Shown here: positions 10,401 to 16,596 of the stretch, piece by piece | How the letters are laid out: each line of letters starts with the position of its first letter | Numbering within the stretch: position 1 is the first letter of the stretch | IMG/VR virus record: IMGVR_UViG_3300030333_005858 | Location: 1 to 31,711 of that record | Source of the DNA: a virus | Length of the DNA: 31,711 nucleotides | Reading direction: 5' to 3' (one strand) | Translations under genes and position numbers: made by a program | Notes under the pieces: model-generated | Seen by the model: the letters and a program-made list of their open reading frames with translations, nothing else | What the model was told of the DNA's origin: nothing | Databases searched by the model: none

Positions 10401-11212
10401 GCTTCAAGAGTGCTTTGACGTTGCAAACGCGTAAAAATAGTTTTCATGGCGTTACCGATAACAGCACCACCTCGCCCGGTAGTTTGCTGCACCGAAGTAA
10501 CCATTGCATTTAACTCATCGAATCCTACTTTTGCATCTCTGGCAGATGAACCCACACGTCCAATAGCTTCTACCAAATCTCGCGCTCCTACAGCAAATTT
10601 AGTTTCCACAGCTACAAACTTATTAACTGCGGTTGTTGTGTCCAACATAGTTCCCTCGAATGCGTTAACTGTAGCAGTAAGAGTTGCCACAGCTTTATCA
10701 GCATTGATTCCGGTTAATCGAACCAAAGTTAATGCATCAGAAGTTCTTTTAAGCGTCTCTTCTGTTTTTAAACCTTGACGAGCAAATTCTAATGCAGCTT
10801 TAGTTGTATCTTGAAAAGCGGTCGCATTCTTTTTACTAATTTCAAAAAGTTGATTTCCAAATTTTTCAAAGTTTTTATTACTTAGTGATAAAATACGATT
10901 GATGTCAGCAAATTGTTTTCCCACTTCAATAGTGGTTTTAGCTAACTCTTTAAAAGCTTTAGATATTCCTCCGATAACGGCAGTTGAAGCACCGAACGCA
11001 ATAACACGAGCATTTGAAGCGGCGAGCGCCGAATCAAACATATTTAAATCTCCAGTAATTCTACCAAGAGGCTGACGAAATCCTTTGTCGTCTAATTTTA
11101 GCTTAATTGAATTGGCACGTTTCTGCATGGCCCGGTTAGCCAATTTCATGCCTTTTTCCACGTCTCTTACAAAAGCTGCGTGATCAATTCCTGCTTTTAA
11201 GTCGATAGCCAT
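4481..11212 (-). CDS. Tail tape measure protein
   Basis: 2243 residues. The N-terminal 100-400 region is a TP901-type tape-measure core (helical, with LTGINADKAVATLTATVNAF and QTTGRGGAVIGNAMKTIF). A hydrophobic stretch lies at about 430-450. A glycine-zipper hydrophobic stretch at about 1071-1143 is a likely membrane-crossing or pore part. Residues 1580-1845 are coiled coil. The C-terminus has two GDRIPAMLEPGEYVMN-type motifs (about 1953-1968 and 2113-2127), common at the ends of tape measures. At about 1.5 Angstrom per residue the tail would be near 330 nm. Residues 550-980 carry repeated V/IPNF motifs and an inserted domain that looks nuclease-like (see findings). It starts 27 bases after the chaperone gene and has its own AGTGTATAATGTA box. 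Identity is near certain. Confidence 0.97.
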   Translation of the reverse strand: MAIDLKAGIDHAAFVRDVEKGMKLANRAMQKRANSIKLKLDDKGFRQPLGRITGDLNMFDSALAASNARVIAFGASTAVIGGISKAFKELAKTTIEVGKQFADINRILSLSNKNFEKFGNQLFEISKKNATAFQDTTKAALEFARQGLKTEETLKRTSDALTLVRLTGINADKAVATLTATVNAFEGTMLDTTTAVNKFVAVETKFAVGARDLVEAIGRVGSSARDAKVGFDELNAMVTSVQQTTGRGGAVIGNAMKTIFTRLQRQSTLEALESYNVAVRDVEGNTLPAMRILDNFAKSYAGLADASQSYLREQVAGVFQANILSAILKDLNKQQSTYSSALHTSTNATDEANQATAELNRTLSALVEQTGLEFQRLQSNIGKATFEPIARELLAPLKGLMKGINDLIDGEGAGSEVANGLLKGIRNVLGGPGLVAAFGLIAKVFFNTTAYIFKSLPALAGITTETQKRANLEKQVESILQRESGLALAIQGYTGNTAMQAKLLADYAQMAADDMDRQEASVAGIAATLMKMPKGALNVAAVTSGGKGGRRGASGFIPGMAGEIHDIKKGVGGVSPSARPVVIPNFAFGGGVRGTMIANTGEHIVPNFKGGGSAIFNPNMIAQYGMPAGAKPIRGAGGYVPNFVDVNKANAGQMAREAGITRESHPSLFTKGGDIRVAALRANLQRKSGAKTSKGRFFDARQKAHMLTPQAGFKVENYPYIFGAGSALQKMSSMVSKDGKPVDGMLLNAYGPSLTASKDAQKGGRLAKVEDVLDNALVKAAESVIMAYSPSLATIPVSRKKVEGTFLKEGGAGAMGAFKGALFEAIVSRLVGQKFEKGAANTSTLDILLSGTAGRNAEQLFGITGSATNATHADVKSSWSSGNRTKITEQIMKNFGKSLPITMGAAARGYVPNFAALGDAVEREAAAGVPLGSIRVGRSSRLAGPNNPAGLGVTNTRDEPRGLADVVGASRGYVPNYVDPMGVDVGGVVGKTNKQLAGLNNGFARFQRIIDKVALQLAKKEITEAQAMRATQRLGAAAGKSGAALTTLQTRVKTTASTMASTASASKGEGFMGGARGMGMMMGLSMGLPMLAGGAEQAGAGRETTGALTAAGTGASIGMIAGPKGALVGAIAGAVLGFVFQVNKVGLSLETLSKDLQEFERTSTEQTTAAEEYIKAQQDLTTATTSAELEDAQKRIAKNFEAIKGTALEEHFREAGTDVDKMTDSLKTFAEGVKTEGALRRAMIRGTAAGTDLKGTVTTKPFQTGFKAVKPGGGQTQLVPTFEDRVVTDTKKRAELLRGIFEDLFDTAFPKGAEGMMAAGRIQSIAKNVKDSFLGMGNKPFTSEFDMARKDILEIFQDIAPVSMAKLSDEEKESLLPDEVIRAMATSFVDAFNLEHIEDLVAAAQLKRIEQLQDSFSTINKRLDESINSIKDSTLMKFKDSFKKLNTTLSSIGSDIRTVLGDEVGAARFRADATNRQSFLANRATRQQFGISQQDIFAKKFKGSFALGSDQLGAFENVSNLLLTNPGAAMEELRNLTRQGDMNREPGLFAQRRGELPKAAEFRNAAKEMIRAFEIQEQNIATEELINKTKQSIEQIKAKNLMDERALQASEKLALTRRENVTKLEQMRMQQEIDVFKLRADDPARARGLTTTQNQQRQFDNQRAILEKQIAMDEARVKAENKNLEMELESQKTLINSNLALVGAEEELKEATLKLATLMASQLFGTEYDKGLGAAANLTPLTRQGYIDQELERAGLSPVSTPAGSTGSNIPESGTLPAVRIEKSSERVATIQEQINRLEKQYNADVKGNNEQLRERIKNLREQLDLEEEIGMREAKRDTEFKAGLQEGFDTIYKDIDHVYNRLGKDLPTAFRDGMVNALEASLDKAESFGDAMRGVAVDMLKMIRRASLTYSMNNLTSLIGMGASEGFRESGKRPGSILHSQNGAFVPGTGSGDRIPAMLEPGEYVMNRKAVQGVGKNNLDAVNFGAFPRFGNGGMMGINESATSNRMSGFFLASDNPELMEAREAARAAYEKKQAKKAEKKQLLSTFLQTVATVGVGKLIDMGADKFKDFKTKRDLKRTGESTGFYNSPEEGGFDFDYQRGGRVKTGFSNRDSVPAYMAGGEFVMNNRAVRKYGLGFMGRLNGGLIPAMQTGGVVGPEAAPLNTQTAANTNNISINVSVGGGGGGGQGASESTGNVNASEQSNTDQATQGKELSERIRSAVVEVIQQEQRLGGSLSKNSRQA

Positions 11213-11222
11213 AATTCTATCC

Positions 11223-11235
11223 TACATTATACACT
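11223..11235 (-). promoter_or_regulatory. AGTGTAA-type box before tape measure gene
   Basis: AGTGTATAATGTA lies 22 bases upstream of the ATG at 11212 (measured from the GTG). It differs by one base from the boxes at 13032 and 16576. Candidate late promoter. Confidence 0.6.
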
Positions 11236-11239
11236 TTTT

Positions 11240-12232
11240 TTACTTGTCTAATACTTGCATAAGCTCTTTCATGTTCATTTTTCCTCCTTTTTCGCGCAGC
11301 TTTGCTGAAAGCGTGTTTTCTGAAGAACTTTTAAGTCCTAAATATTCATAATCTTCTTTTTTGGCACCAACAATCGTAGACGCCCCGTCCTTATCCATGT
11401 TCTTTAAATTATCTTTGGCTTTTTCTTGGGCGTTAACATAGTCTAATATTTTGTCAGGATCTTGTTTAATTCTATCTGGTATTGCTGTATAGTTTTCAAA
11501 AATGTTCTTAAACATTCTGCTGTATATAACTAATTTTACTTGATTTAAAGAAAGCTCAAAAAGAGGCTTAGAAAACATATTTTGAACGTTTTCGCAAAAA
11601 GCTAAATAAGGTTGGTAAAAATCCTGAAGCGCAACTCTTTGTATTTTATTATCATCAAATGCTGAATAAGCCGTGTTATATAATTTAACAATACTGGTCA
11701 TTTCAGTCCGCCCCATATTATCGACTTCTTTTTCTGAATAATAAGTTTGGGTTAACTGTTTGTCTTTGTATAAAGAGCGAATTATATAATGGTCAGAAAC
11801 TCTTGAATCTGCGTATTTTTCACAAGTTTGACCAAGCAAAGCTGATTTTTGGGCTTCTAATTTGAAAAGCTCTTGTTGTGTCTTTTGTATTTCTTCGTTT
11901 ACTCTATCTATTTCTTTTTTTAGATAAAGTTGTTTTTTTGAAGTTTCAATCTGTTTTAAGTATTCTCTTTTTTGGGCAATTTCAGAATCTTCTTTGTCGC
12001 CCCACATTTCTTCCTCTCGCAGGCGCTCTAAAGCTTCTTTTTGAGTAGGCAGTCCTCTTTTTTCAGCTTTATCGTAATAAATTTTACGAATGTCATCTAT
12101 GTCGACTTGATCAAAAACAGAAAGATGTTTTAAAAAGGCTGGTTTATCGTTGTGAATAATTTGAGACCACCCGAAAACTATGTCTTTAAAAATATGTCTA
12201 AAATTGACATTAACTTGGGTTGTCGATATCAT
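11240..12232 (-). CDS. Putative second tail-assembly chaperone (T-like position)
   Basis: 330 residues, charged and mostly helical, with a coiled coil at about 90-135 (KKQLYLKKEIDRVNEEIQKT). I do not recognise a family. It lies directly upstream of the tape measure, the usual place of the second tail-assembly chaperone (lambda GT, SPP1 17.5*). Its ATG at 12232 overlaps the previous gene by 23 bases in the +1 frame. A TAG stop lies immediately before the ATG in this frame, so a frameshift product could only arise inside the short overlap, where I see no slippery heptamer. Separate initiation or reinitiation is more likely. Chaperone function is inferred from place only. Confidence 0.6.
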   Translation of the reverse strand: MISTTQVNVNFRHIFKDIVFGWSQIIHNDKPAFLKHLSVFDQVDIDDIRKIYYDKAEKRGLPTQKEALERLREEEMWGDKEDSEIAQKREYLKQIETSKKQLYLKKEIDRVNEEIQKTQQELFKLEAQKSALLGQTCEKYADSRVSDHYIIRSLYKDKQLTQTYYSEKEVDNMGRTEMTSIVKLYNTAYSAFDDNKIQRVALQDFYQPYLAFCENVQNMFSKPLFELSLNQVKLVIYSRMFKNIFENYTAIPDRIKQDPDKILDYVNAQEKAKDNLKNMDKDGASTIVGAKKEDYEYLGLKSSSENTLSAKLREKGGKMNMKELMQVLDK

Positions 12233-12977
12233 CTAAAATTTTATCGAAATCTTCTTTGGTCGGGCTGTTACTGAAATACCAATAACTTAATATAGAGGTT
12301 AACTTTCCTGAAGCAGCCGAAAACAGGGAATCTTCTCCTTCGTCTTTTTGATAATAAGAGTCTACTTTACTGTCAAAAGTATCTCCTTCAAAATACTCGA
12401 TTGGCTCGCCATCGTCTTTTTGCGTATACGTTAAATGAGTTAAGTACCATAAAATAATTCTATTTTGCGCTTTAGTATCCGCAGTATGACTAAATAAAGT
12501 TTGGTAAGAAGATTCAAGTGTTACAATGTCGCGTCGACAAATTGCCACTTTAGCTGCCAATTGGTCAATTTGGTCTTTAACCTTTTTTGGAAGCTTTTTT
12601 AAATCTCTATTTGTTAATGTTTTTTTGGTATAATCTCCTTCTAGATCAGCTAATTCAGCATACAAATCAACTAATTTATTTGCATCGCTTTCTGACAATA
12701 AGCCTCCGGTATCAGAATATTTTTTTGCAAGCATTGCTTTTGTTAAAACGCCCTTCTTAATACAGCGGCTCATTTCAATAGAATATTCCATATCTGCTTC
12801 TTCTAGTTCTCTTCGACTAGGATCTTTTAATATAAACTTAACAGGAATTTCTTTTTCTACCGTTTTGGTGACCTCAACTTCTTCCTCTTCGCCTTTTTCA
12901 TTTTTTCGCTTTTCTTTAGTTTTTTCTTGGATTTCCTGTGTATCCTTGACAGTAAATGAATATAATTCTTTGAACAT
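12210..12977 (-). CDS. Putative first tail-assembly chaperone (G-like position)
   Basis: 255 residues and very charged, with a Glu/Lys-rich stretch near residues 17-45. The C-terminal part has NRIILWYLTHLTY and YFEGDTFDSKVDSYY, a pattern I associate with putative tail chaperones of marine phages, though I cannot name a family. It is the first gene of the minus-strand tail operon and precedes the T-like gene and the tape measure, as in the G/GT/H arrangement. Upstream lies a divergent promoter region shared with the plus-strand block; the minus-strand side has a weak AAAAAGTATATATA box about 35 bases from the ATG. No clear Shine-Dalgarno sequence. Confidence 0.6.
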   Translation of the reverse strand: MFKELYSFTVKDTQEIQEKTKEKRKNEKGEEEEVEVTKTVEKEIPVKFILKDPSRRELEEADMEYSIEMSRCIKKGVLTKAMLAKKYSDTGGLLSESDANKLVDLYAELADLEGDYTKKTLTNRDLKKLPKKVKDQIDQLAAKVAICRRDIVTLESSYQTLFSHTADTKAQNRIILWYLTHLTYTQKDDGEPIEYFEGDTFDSKVDSYYQKDEGEDSLFSAASGKLTSILSYWYFSNSPTKEDFDKILDDIDNPS

Positions 12978-13047
12978 AAATCAGTAAAAATAATATTCTA
13001 TATATACTTTTTTTCTAAAGGTTTTTTAAAAAGTGTATAATATAAGC
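12978..13047. promoter_or_regulatory. Divergent promoter region
   Basis: A very AT-rich stretch separates the minus-strand chaperone gene and the plus-strand head closure gene. The plus side has AGTGTATAATATA. The minus side has a looser AAAAAGTATATATA about 35 bases from the chaperone ATG. No terminator is seen. Confidence 0.5.
13032..13044 (+). promoter_or_regulatory. AGTGTATAATATA box before head closure gene
   Basis: AGTGTATAATATA ends three bases before ATG 13048. It is identical to the box at 16576 and holds a TATAAT. It lies in the 70-base divergent region between the tail operon and the plus-strand block. If it acts as a -10 element the transcript would be almost leaderless. Confidence 0.65.
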
Positions 13048-13500
13048 ATGGCTAGTTTAATTTCAGATAGCGAAAAAACCACACTGAATAATGTGATGAG
13101 TGATCAGGCAGATACATTCTCACGTTCTGTAACTATCATAAAAGACCCCACTGTGACCGTTCCATCCCCCAGTTCATCATTTAATTCTATTTACGGAAAC
13201 GCCGGAGCAACAACTTCAGTTACTTATACGGAACAAAGCACTACAATACAGGCAAGAATTGAGTATGGAAGTCAAATGCCAGAAGATTATTTTACTGCCT
13301 CGCAATCTCCAAACCAAATAAAAGTATATATTCCCGAGGGATTAGTTCGAATGAAAATAAAAGCATCAGATTTAGCGACTGTTTCAGAAGCTAAAAGAGT
13401 AGAATTTGATGATCAGAAATTTTCTATTTATAGCGATTTTAGAGGGCACGGACTTTTTGACACTCAATATTATACTGTAATGTTAAAGAAAATAACTTAA
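13048..13500 (+). CDS. Head closure (stopper) protein candidate
   Basis: 150 residues from ATG 13048 (MASLISDSEK). An in-frame GTG at 13033 would add five residues (MYNIS), but it lies inside the AGTGTATAATATA box, so I reject it. The C-terminal half is a small beta-barrel-like region (IKVYIPEGLVRMKIKASDLA, then VEFDDQKFSIYSDFRGHGLF, then YYTVMLKKI). That layout suits siphovirus head-closure proteins such as SPP1 gp16. It is followed with a TAATG overlap by a neck candidate and then by a tail-terminator candidate, which is the standard order for these parts. Function is inferred from fold impression and place. Confidence 0.65.
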   Translation: MASLISDSEKTTLNNVMSDQADTFSRSVTIIKDPTVTVPSPSSSFNSIYGNAGATTSVTYTEQSTTIQARIEYGSQMPEDYFTASQSPNQIKVYIPEGLVRMKIKASDLATVSEAKRVEFDDQKFSIYSDFRGHGLFDTQYYTVMLKKIT

Positions 13501-14102
13501 TGCCAATTCAGATATCCAACAAAGAACTTCAAGCGATTGAAACGAAAATACTTAGAGAAAACTCGTTTAAATCAGCACTTAAAAATATTGTCCAAAAAGA
13601 GTTCGATAAAATACAAAAAGAATTTTTATCTAAATTTGATTCTCATCCTGTAACTGTAGAAATAAATGGAGGAGCTTTAGCTTCAAATACAAGCAAAACA
13701 CTTGGCGGCGTAGGCAATTTATTTACTTATATTGGTTTTGATGCAGGTAGCACCCCTATAAAAAACTTAAGAAAATTGTTGACAGAATATGAAATTCAAT
13801 ATCATACAAGAGGAAATTATGTATCTGTACAAATAACTATACCTACAAAAGAACAAGTTTTTGTAGCAACACCATTGCCATGGGCAACTGGAAGAAGTTG
13901 GGCACGAGGAATAGAGCGAGGCTTGTCTGGCTTAGGGCAATATTTAGTAAAAAGTAAGCGAATTGGTCGTTCGCGTTCAGGTTACGCTATTGAGGTAAAA
14001 AATAAAGTACGCCCCGGAAGATTTACAAATGTTCCTTACATGTCTAGTTTATTAAACGATTATAACAAGAAGCTCAAGGAATTAGAAAAGAAAAGATTTT
14101 AA
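13500..14102 (+). CDS. Neck / HK97 gp10-like head-tail joining protein candidate
   Basis: 200 residues with a helical N-terminus, a middle part with LFTYIGFDAG and VSVQITIPTKEQVFVATPLP, and a very basic C-terminal half (ARGIERGLSGLGQYLVKSKR, ending in KKLKELEKKRF). The mix of a long helix, strands and a basic loop is typical of HK97 gp10-like neck proteins (Ne1), which join the tail to the head. Both ends overlap neighbours as TAATG, so the three genes 13048-14947 probably form one translationally coupled set. Assignment is by order and composition; no catalytic motif is present. Confidence 0.6.
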   Translation: MPIQISNKELQAIETKILRENSFKSALKNIVQKEFDKIQKEFLSKFDSHPVTVEINGGALASNTSKTLGGVGNLFTYIGFDAGSTPIKNLRKLLTEYEIQYHTRGNYVSVQITIPTKEQVFVATPLPWATGRSWARGIERGLSGLGQYLVKSKRIGRSRSGYAIEVKNKVRPGRFTNVPYMSSLLNDYNKKLKELEKKRF

Positions 14103-14947
14103 TGAAGACGCTATATCAACACGAATTACTAAATAGTTTTTATCTTTGGTTTGACAACTTTTTAACCACTAAAGGCGAAGCCTACACGACGTATAGTACT
14201 GATTTTTACTATTATGCTGACGAACGCATACAAAATAAAGTTGTATTTGGATCGCCTTATAAACAGTGGGTTTACGATAAAAACATAACCGCCGCGCAAA
14301 TAAATCCTACTATTAGTGGGGATTCTGGCGCGATCGCAGAAGGCACAAGCGGACTTAAATTTGATTTTGATAATGGTAGAATTTTATTTGATTCAGATTT
14401 TGCCACAGGAACCAATATAAGTGGCACTTATACTGTTAAAGATTTTAACGTTTATATTACTAACCAAACGGAAGAATCGATGATAACTGCCACTAAATAC
14501 AAAAAAAATAGTCGTTATGGCCGCACTCTTACATACGTGCCTCCTTACGATCAAGCTACTCCTGCTGCTTTTCTATCTTTAGGGGCCACAACAAATGAAC
14601 CTTTTGCATTTGGAGGCATGGATAATACGATTACTGATGTAACTGCGGTGGTTTTTGCTGAAAATATTTATCAGCTTGATGGAGCTTTATCAATTATGGC
14701 TGATTCTGCCGAAGTAGTTTTTGGCAACATTCCTTTTACTGGAGCTCCTCTAGATGAATACGGAGATGTTAAATCTGCATATTCAACTGGTTATGACTAT
14801 GCGAATGTAGCATCTAATGATCATTATATAATCAATAAGGTAAATGTTTCTAAAATTTCAGATAGTTCTAACAAGGTAATACCTGTTGATCTTTTCGTTG
14901 GTTTTGTTGATTTTGAAATTTATAAATATAGAACACCAAGAAGTTAA
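14102..14947 (+). CDS. Tail terminator / tail completion candidate
   Basis: 281 residues. The N-terminus has YLWFDNFLTTKGEAYT, then SPYKQWVYDKNI, then SGLKFDFDNGRILFDSD and SGTYTVKDFNVYITNQTEES. I recall this set of short motifs from structural proteins of uncultured marine phages, but without an assigned function. Its position after the neck candidate and before the major tube gene matches the tail terminator (lambda gpU, SPP1 gp17), which caps the tube and meets the head. The start overlaps the preceding stop as TAATG. No membrane segment or enzyme motif. Function is inferred from order. Confidence 0.6.
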   Translation: MKTLYQHELLNSFYLWFDNFLTTKGEAYTTYSTDFYYYADERIQNKVVFGSPYKQWVYDKNITAAQINPTISGDSGAIAEGTSGLKFDFDNGRILFDSDFATGTNISGTYTVKDFNVYITNQTEESMITATKYKKNSRYGRTLTYVPPYDQATPAAFLSLGATTNEPFAFGGMDNTITDVTAVVFAENIYQLDGALSIMADSAEVVFGNIPFTGAPLDEYGDVKSAYSTGYDYANVASNDHYIINKVNVSKISDSSNKVIPVDLFVGFVDFEIYKYRTPRS

Positions 14948-14968
14948 AAGTTCTCAAATTCGAAAAAA

Positions 14969-14980
14969 AGTTGTAAATTA
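14969..14980 (+). promoter_or_regulatory. Weak AGTTGTAA box before major tail tube gene
   Basis: AGTTGTAAATTA is a looser match to the repeated box, 35 bases from ATG 15004. It is bracketed by an imperfect inverted repeat (GTTCTCAAATT at 14950-14960 and AATTTAGAAC at 14986-14995). Confidence 0.35.
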
Positions 14981-15003
14981 TTTTAAATTTAGAACATACT
15001 ATC

Positions 15004-16497
15004 ATGGCTAGAAACAGAGTAATTTATCAAAGTCAGGCGGTCTTTATATCGCCCTCATCCACAGGTTTTCACATGCAAACTGGCAATTTGGACAGCAACC
15101 ATTCTGTCAATGCATGGTATAACATGAATTGGACCGGTACTACCGGTATTATACAACCAGATAGTGCAACTTTTGGTGGCGCTGCTGGTAAGTATGTAAA
15201 TCGTTCCTTAATTGAACCTCTGCACAGAATTCAATCTGCTAACTTTAACTTCACGATTAATCGTCAAGATATTAATGAGTTTGGCAAATTATCTCGCATA
15301 GATTCGATCGTAATGGAATCTCCCACTGTTGGTTTAGATTTTAACTATTATCTAACTGATGGCGGAAATGAACGCAAAATGGGATTCAACGTCCCTACAA
15401 ATAACTCGGGAAGTGCTGGTATAGCACAAGGTGTTGGAAGCCGCGCAGCGAATCAGGCCGCATGGACTGGAGATGGCTGTGTATCAGGCTTTTCTGCTCT
15501 TTCAGGGTTGATCGAAGATACTCAAGGAAATAACTATTTTATTGTTACTTCTAAAGAGGGCACAGACGTTCAAGGAGATGAAGTTACTTCTACAGCGGGC
15601 GATTTTGATGTGATTTCAATCGGAAATGGTTTTATTAGTGATTACAGCATTGATGCTTCTGTTGGAGCTATTCCAACTGCAAGTGTAACTGTTGAAGCAT
15701 TTAATATTCGCGTTGACGATAAAATCTCCGGCGCTATAGACGGAACTGCTCCTGCAGCTACTACCGGAAATCAAATTCCCGGTGTAAACGACACTGATGG
15801 TCAGCAAGTTGCTCACAATTACAATTTTGATGGAGGAACATTGTCAACCACAGGTGATCTCGTAGGACCGCTTTCTACTAACGTAGCCGACAACACTATA
15901 ACTGCATTACGTCCGGGCGATATACTTCTTGAGTTTATTGACCCAGATGAAAATGCTTCACCCACATTCAATACGGATGGTTTCACCGTATTAAGTGGCG
16001 CTGGTAAAGCACATATTCAAAGTTTTGGTGTTTCTGTTCCAATGAGTCGCACGGTTCTTGGAAGACTAGGAAATACTTTTGGATATGCTCGCGTTATCGA
16101 TTTGCCGCTAGATATTAGCATCAGTGTTAATGCTATTGTTTCCGAACTGAGAGCTAACAACTTGTTTGAAAGATTAGCTTCTCCAGAGAAACATGACTTC
16201 CGTTTAACTATGCGTCGTTCTGCTGACACTGGTAAAGCTGGAGCAGATGCGTTTGTCATTGACGTTAAAGGCGCTAGACTCGAAGGAGAAAGTTACAGTA
16301 ACTCAATTGGAGATAATGAAACTGTAGATATTACCTTCTCTACTCAAGTTGGTGGAGCAAACGACCAATCAAACGGTATATTCATGAGAGGATCCTACGA
16401 CAAATGGAGAACTTTACCATATTGGCCGCTAGGAGACGCAAAGAATAAACAAGGTTCTTGGACTGGTACAGGAGGAGTTACTAACAGTATTACCTAA
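15004..16497 (+). CDS. Major tail tube protein (two-domain)
   Basis: 497 residues with an internal duplication of a tube domain. Half one has IQSANFNFTINRQDINEFGK and NGFISDYSIDASVGAIPTAS. Half two has the matching IQSFGVSVPMSRTVLGRLGN and ARLEGESYSNSIGDNETVDI. Phage T5 pb6 has a comparable duplicated tube fold and forms trimeric rings that mimic hexamers, so I infer the same here. Arginine is mostly CGT/CGC and GC content is raised against neighbours, signs of high expression. A strong terminator follows at once (16519-16546). The upstream box (AGTTGTAAATTA) is weaker than elsewhere. A second, diverged copy follows at 16597. Absence of any sheath gene supports a non-contractile tail. Confidence 0.85.
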   Translation: MARNRVIYQSQAVFISPSSTGFHMQTGNLDSNHSVNAWYNMNWTGTTGIIQPDSATFGGAAGKYVNRSLIEPLHRIQSANFNFTINRQDINEFGKLSRIDSIVMESPTVGLDFNYYLTDGGNERKMGFNVPTNNSGSAGIAQGVGSRAANQAAWTGDGCVSGFSALSGLIEDTQGNNYFIVTSKEGTDVQGDEVTSTAGDFDVISIGNGFISDYSIDASVGAIPTASVTVEAFNIRVDDKISGAIDGTAPAATTGNQIPGVNDTDGQQVAHNYNFDGGTLSTTGDLVGPLSTNVADNTITALRPGDILLEFIDPDENASPTFNTDGFTVLSGAGKAHIQSFGVSVPMSRTVLGRLGNTFGYARVIDLPLDISISVNAIVSELRANNLFERLASPEKHDFRLTMRRSADTGKAGADAFVIDVKGARLEGESYSNSIGDNETVDITFSTQVGGANDQSNGIFMRGSYDKWRTLPYWPLGDAKNKQGSWTGTGGVTNSIT

Positions 16498-16518
16498 TTA
16501 ATTATAAATAATTATCAC

Positions 16519-16546
16519 AACCCCGCCTTTCGAGGCGGGGTTTTTT
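16519..16546 (+). terminator. Intrinsic terminator after major tube gene
   Basis: The stem AACCCCGCCT / AGGCGGGGTT has a TTCG tetraloop and is followed by a T run. It lies 22 bases after the stop at 16497. It separates the two tube genes. Confidence 0.92.
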
Positions 16547-16575
16547 ATTAATTGTTAGTGAATTTAAGATAATAA

Positions 16576-16588
16576 AGTGTATAATATA
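16576..16588 (+). promoter_or_regulatory. AGTGTATAATATA box before second tube gene
   Basis: This is a perfect copy of the box at 13032, 20 bases before ATG 16597 and 30 bases after the terminator. It gives the second tube gene its own transcription start. Confidence 0.65.
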
Positions 16589-16596
16589 TAAAACAA

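Noticed and set aside
13033-13047. GTG start for the head closure gene
   Set aside because: It lies inside the conserved AGTGTATAATATA box and adds only five residues. ATG 13048 is the better start.
14950-14995. Riboswitch or strong hairpin before the major tube gene
   Set aside because: The inverted repeat is imperfect and very AT-rich, with a long loop, so I list it only as context of a weak box.
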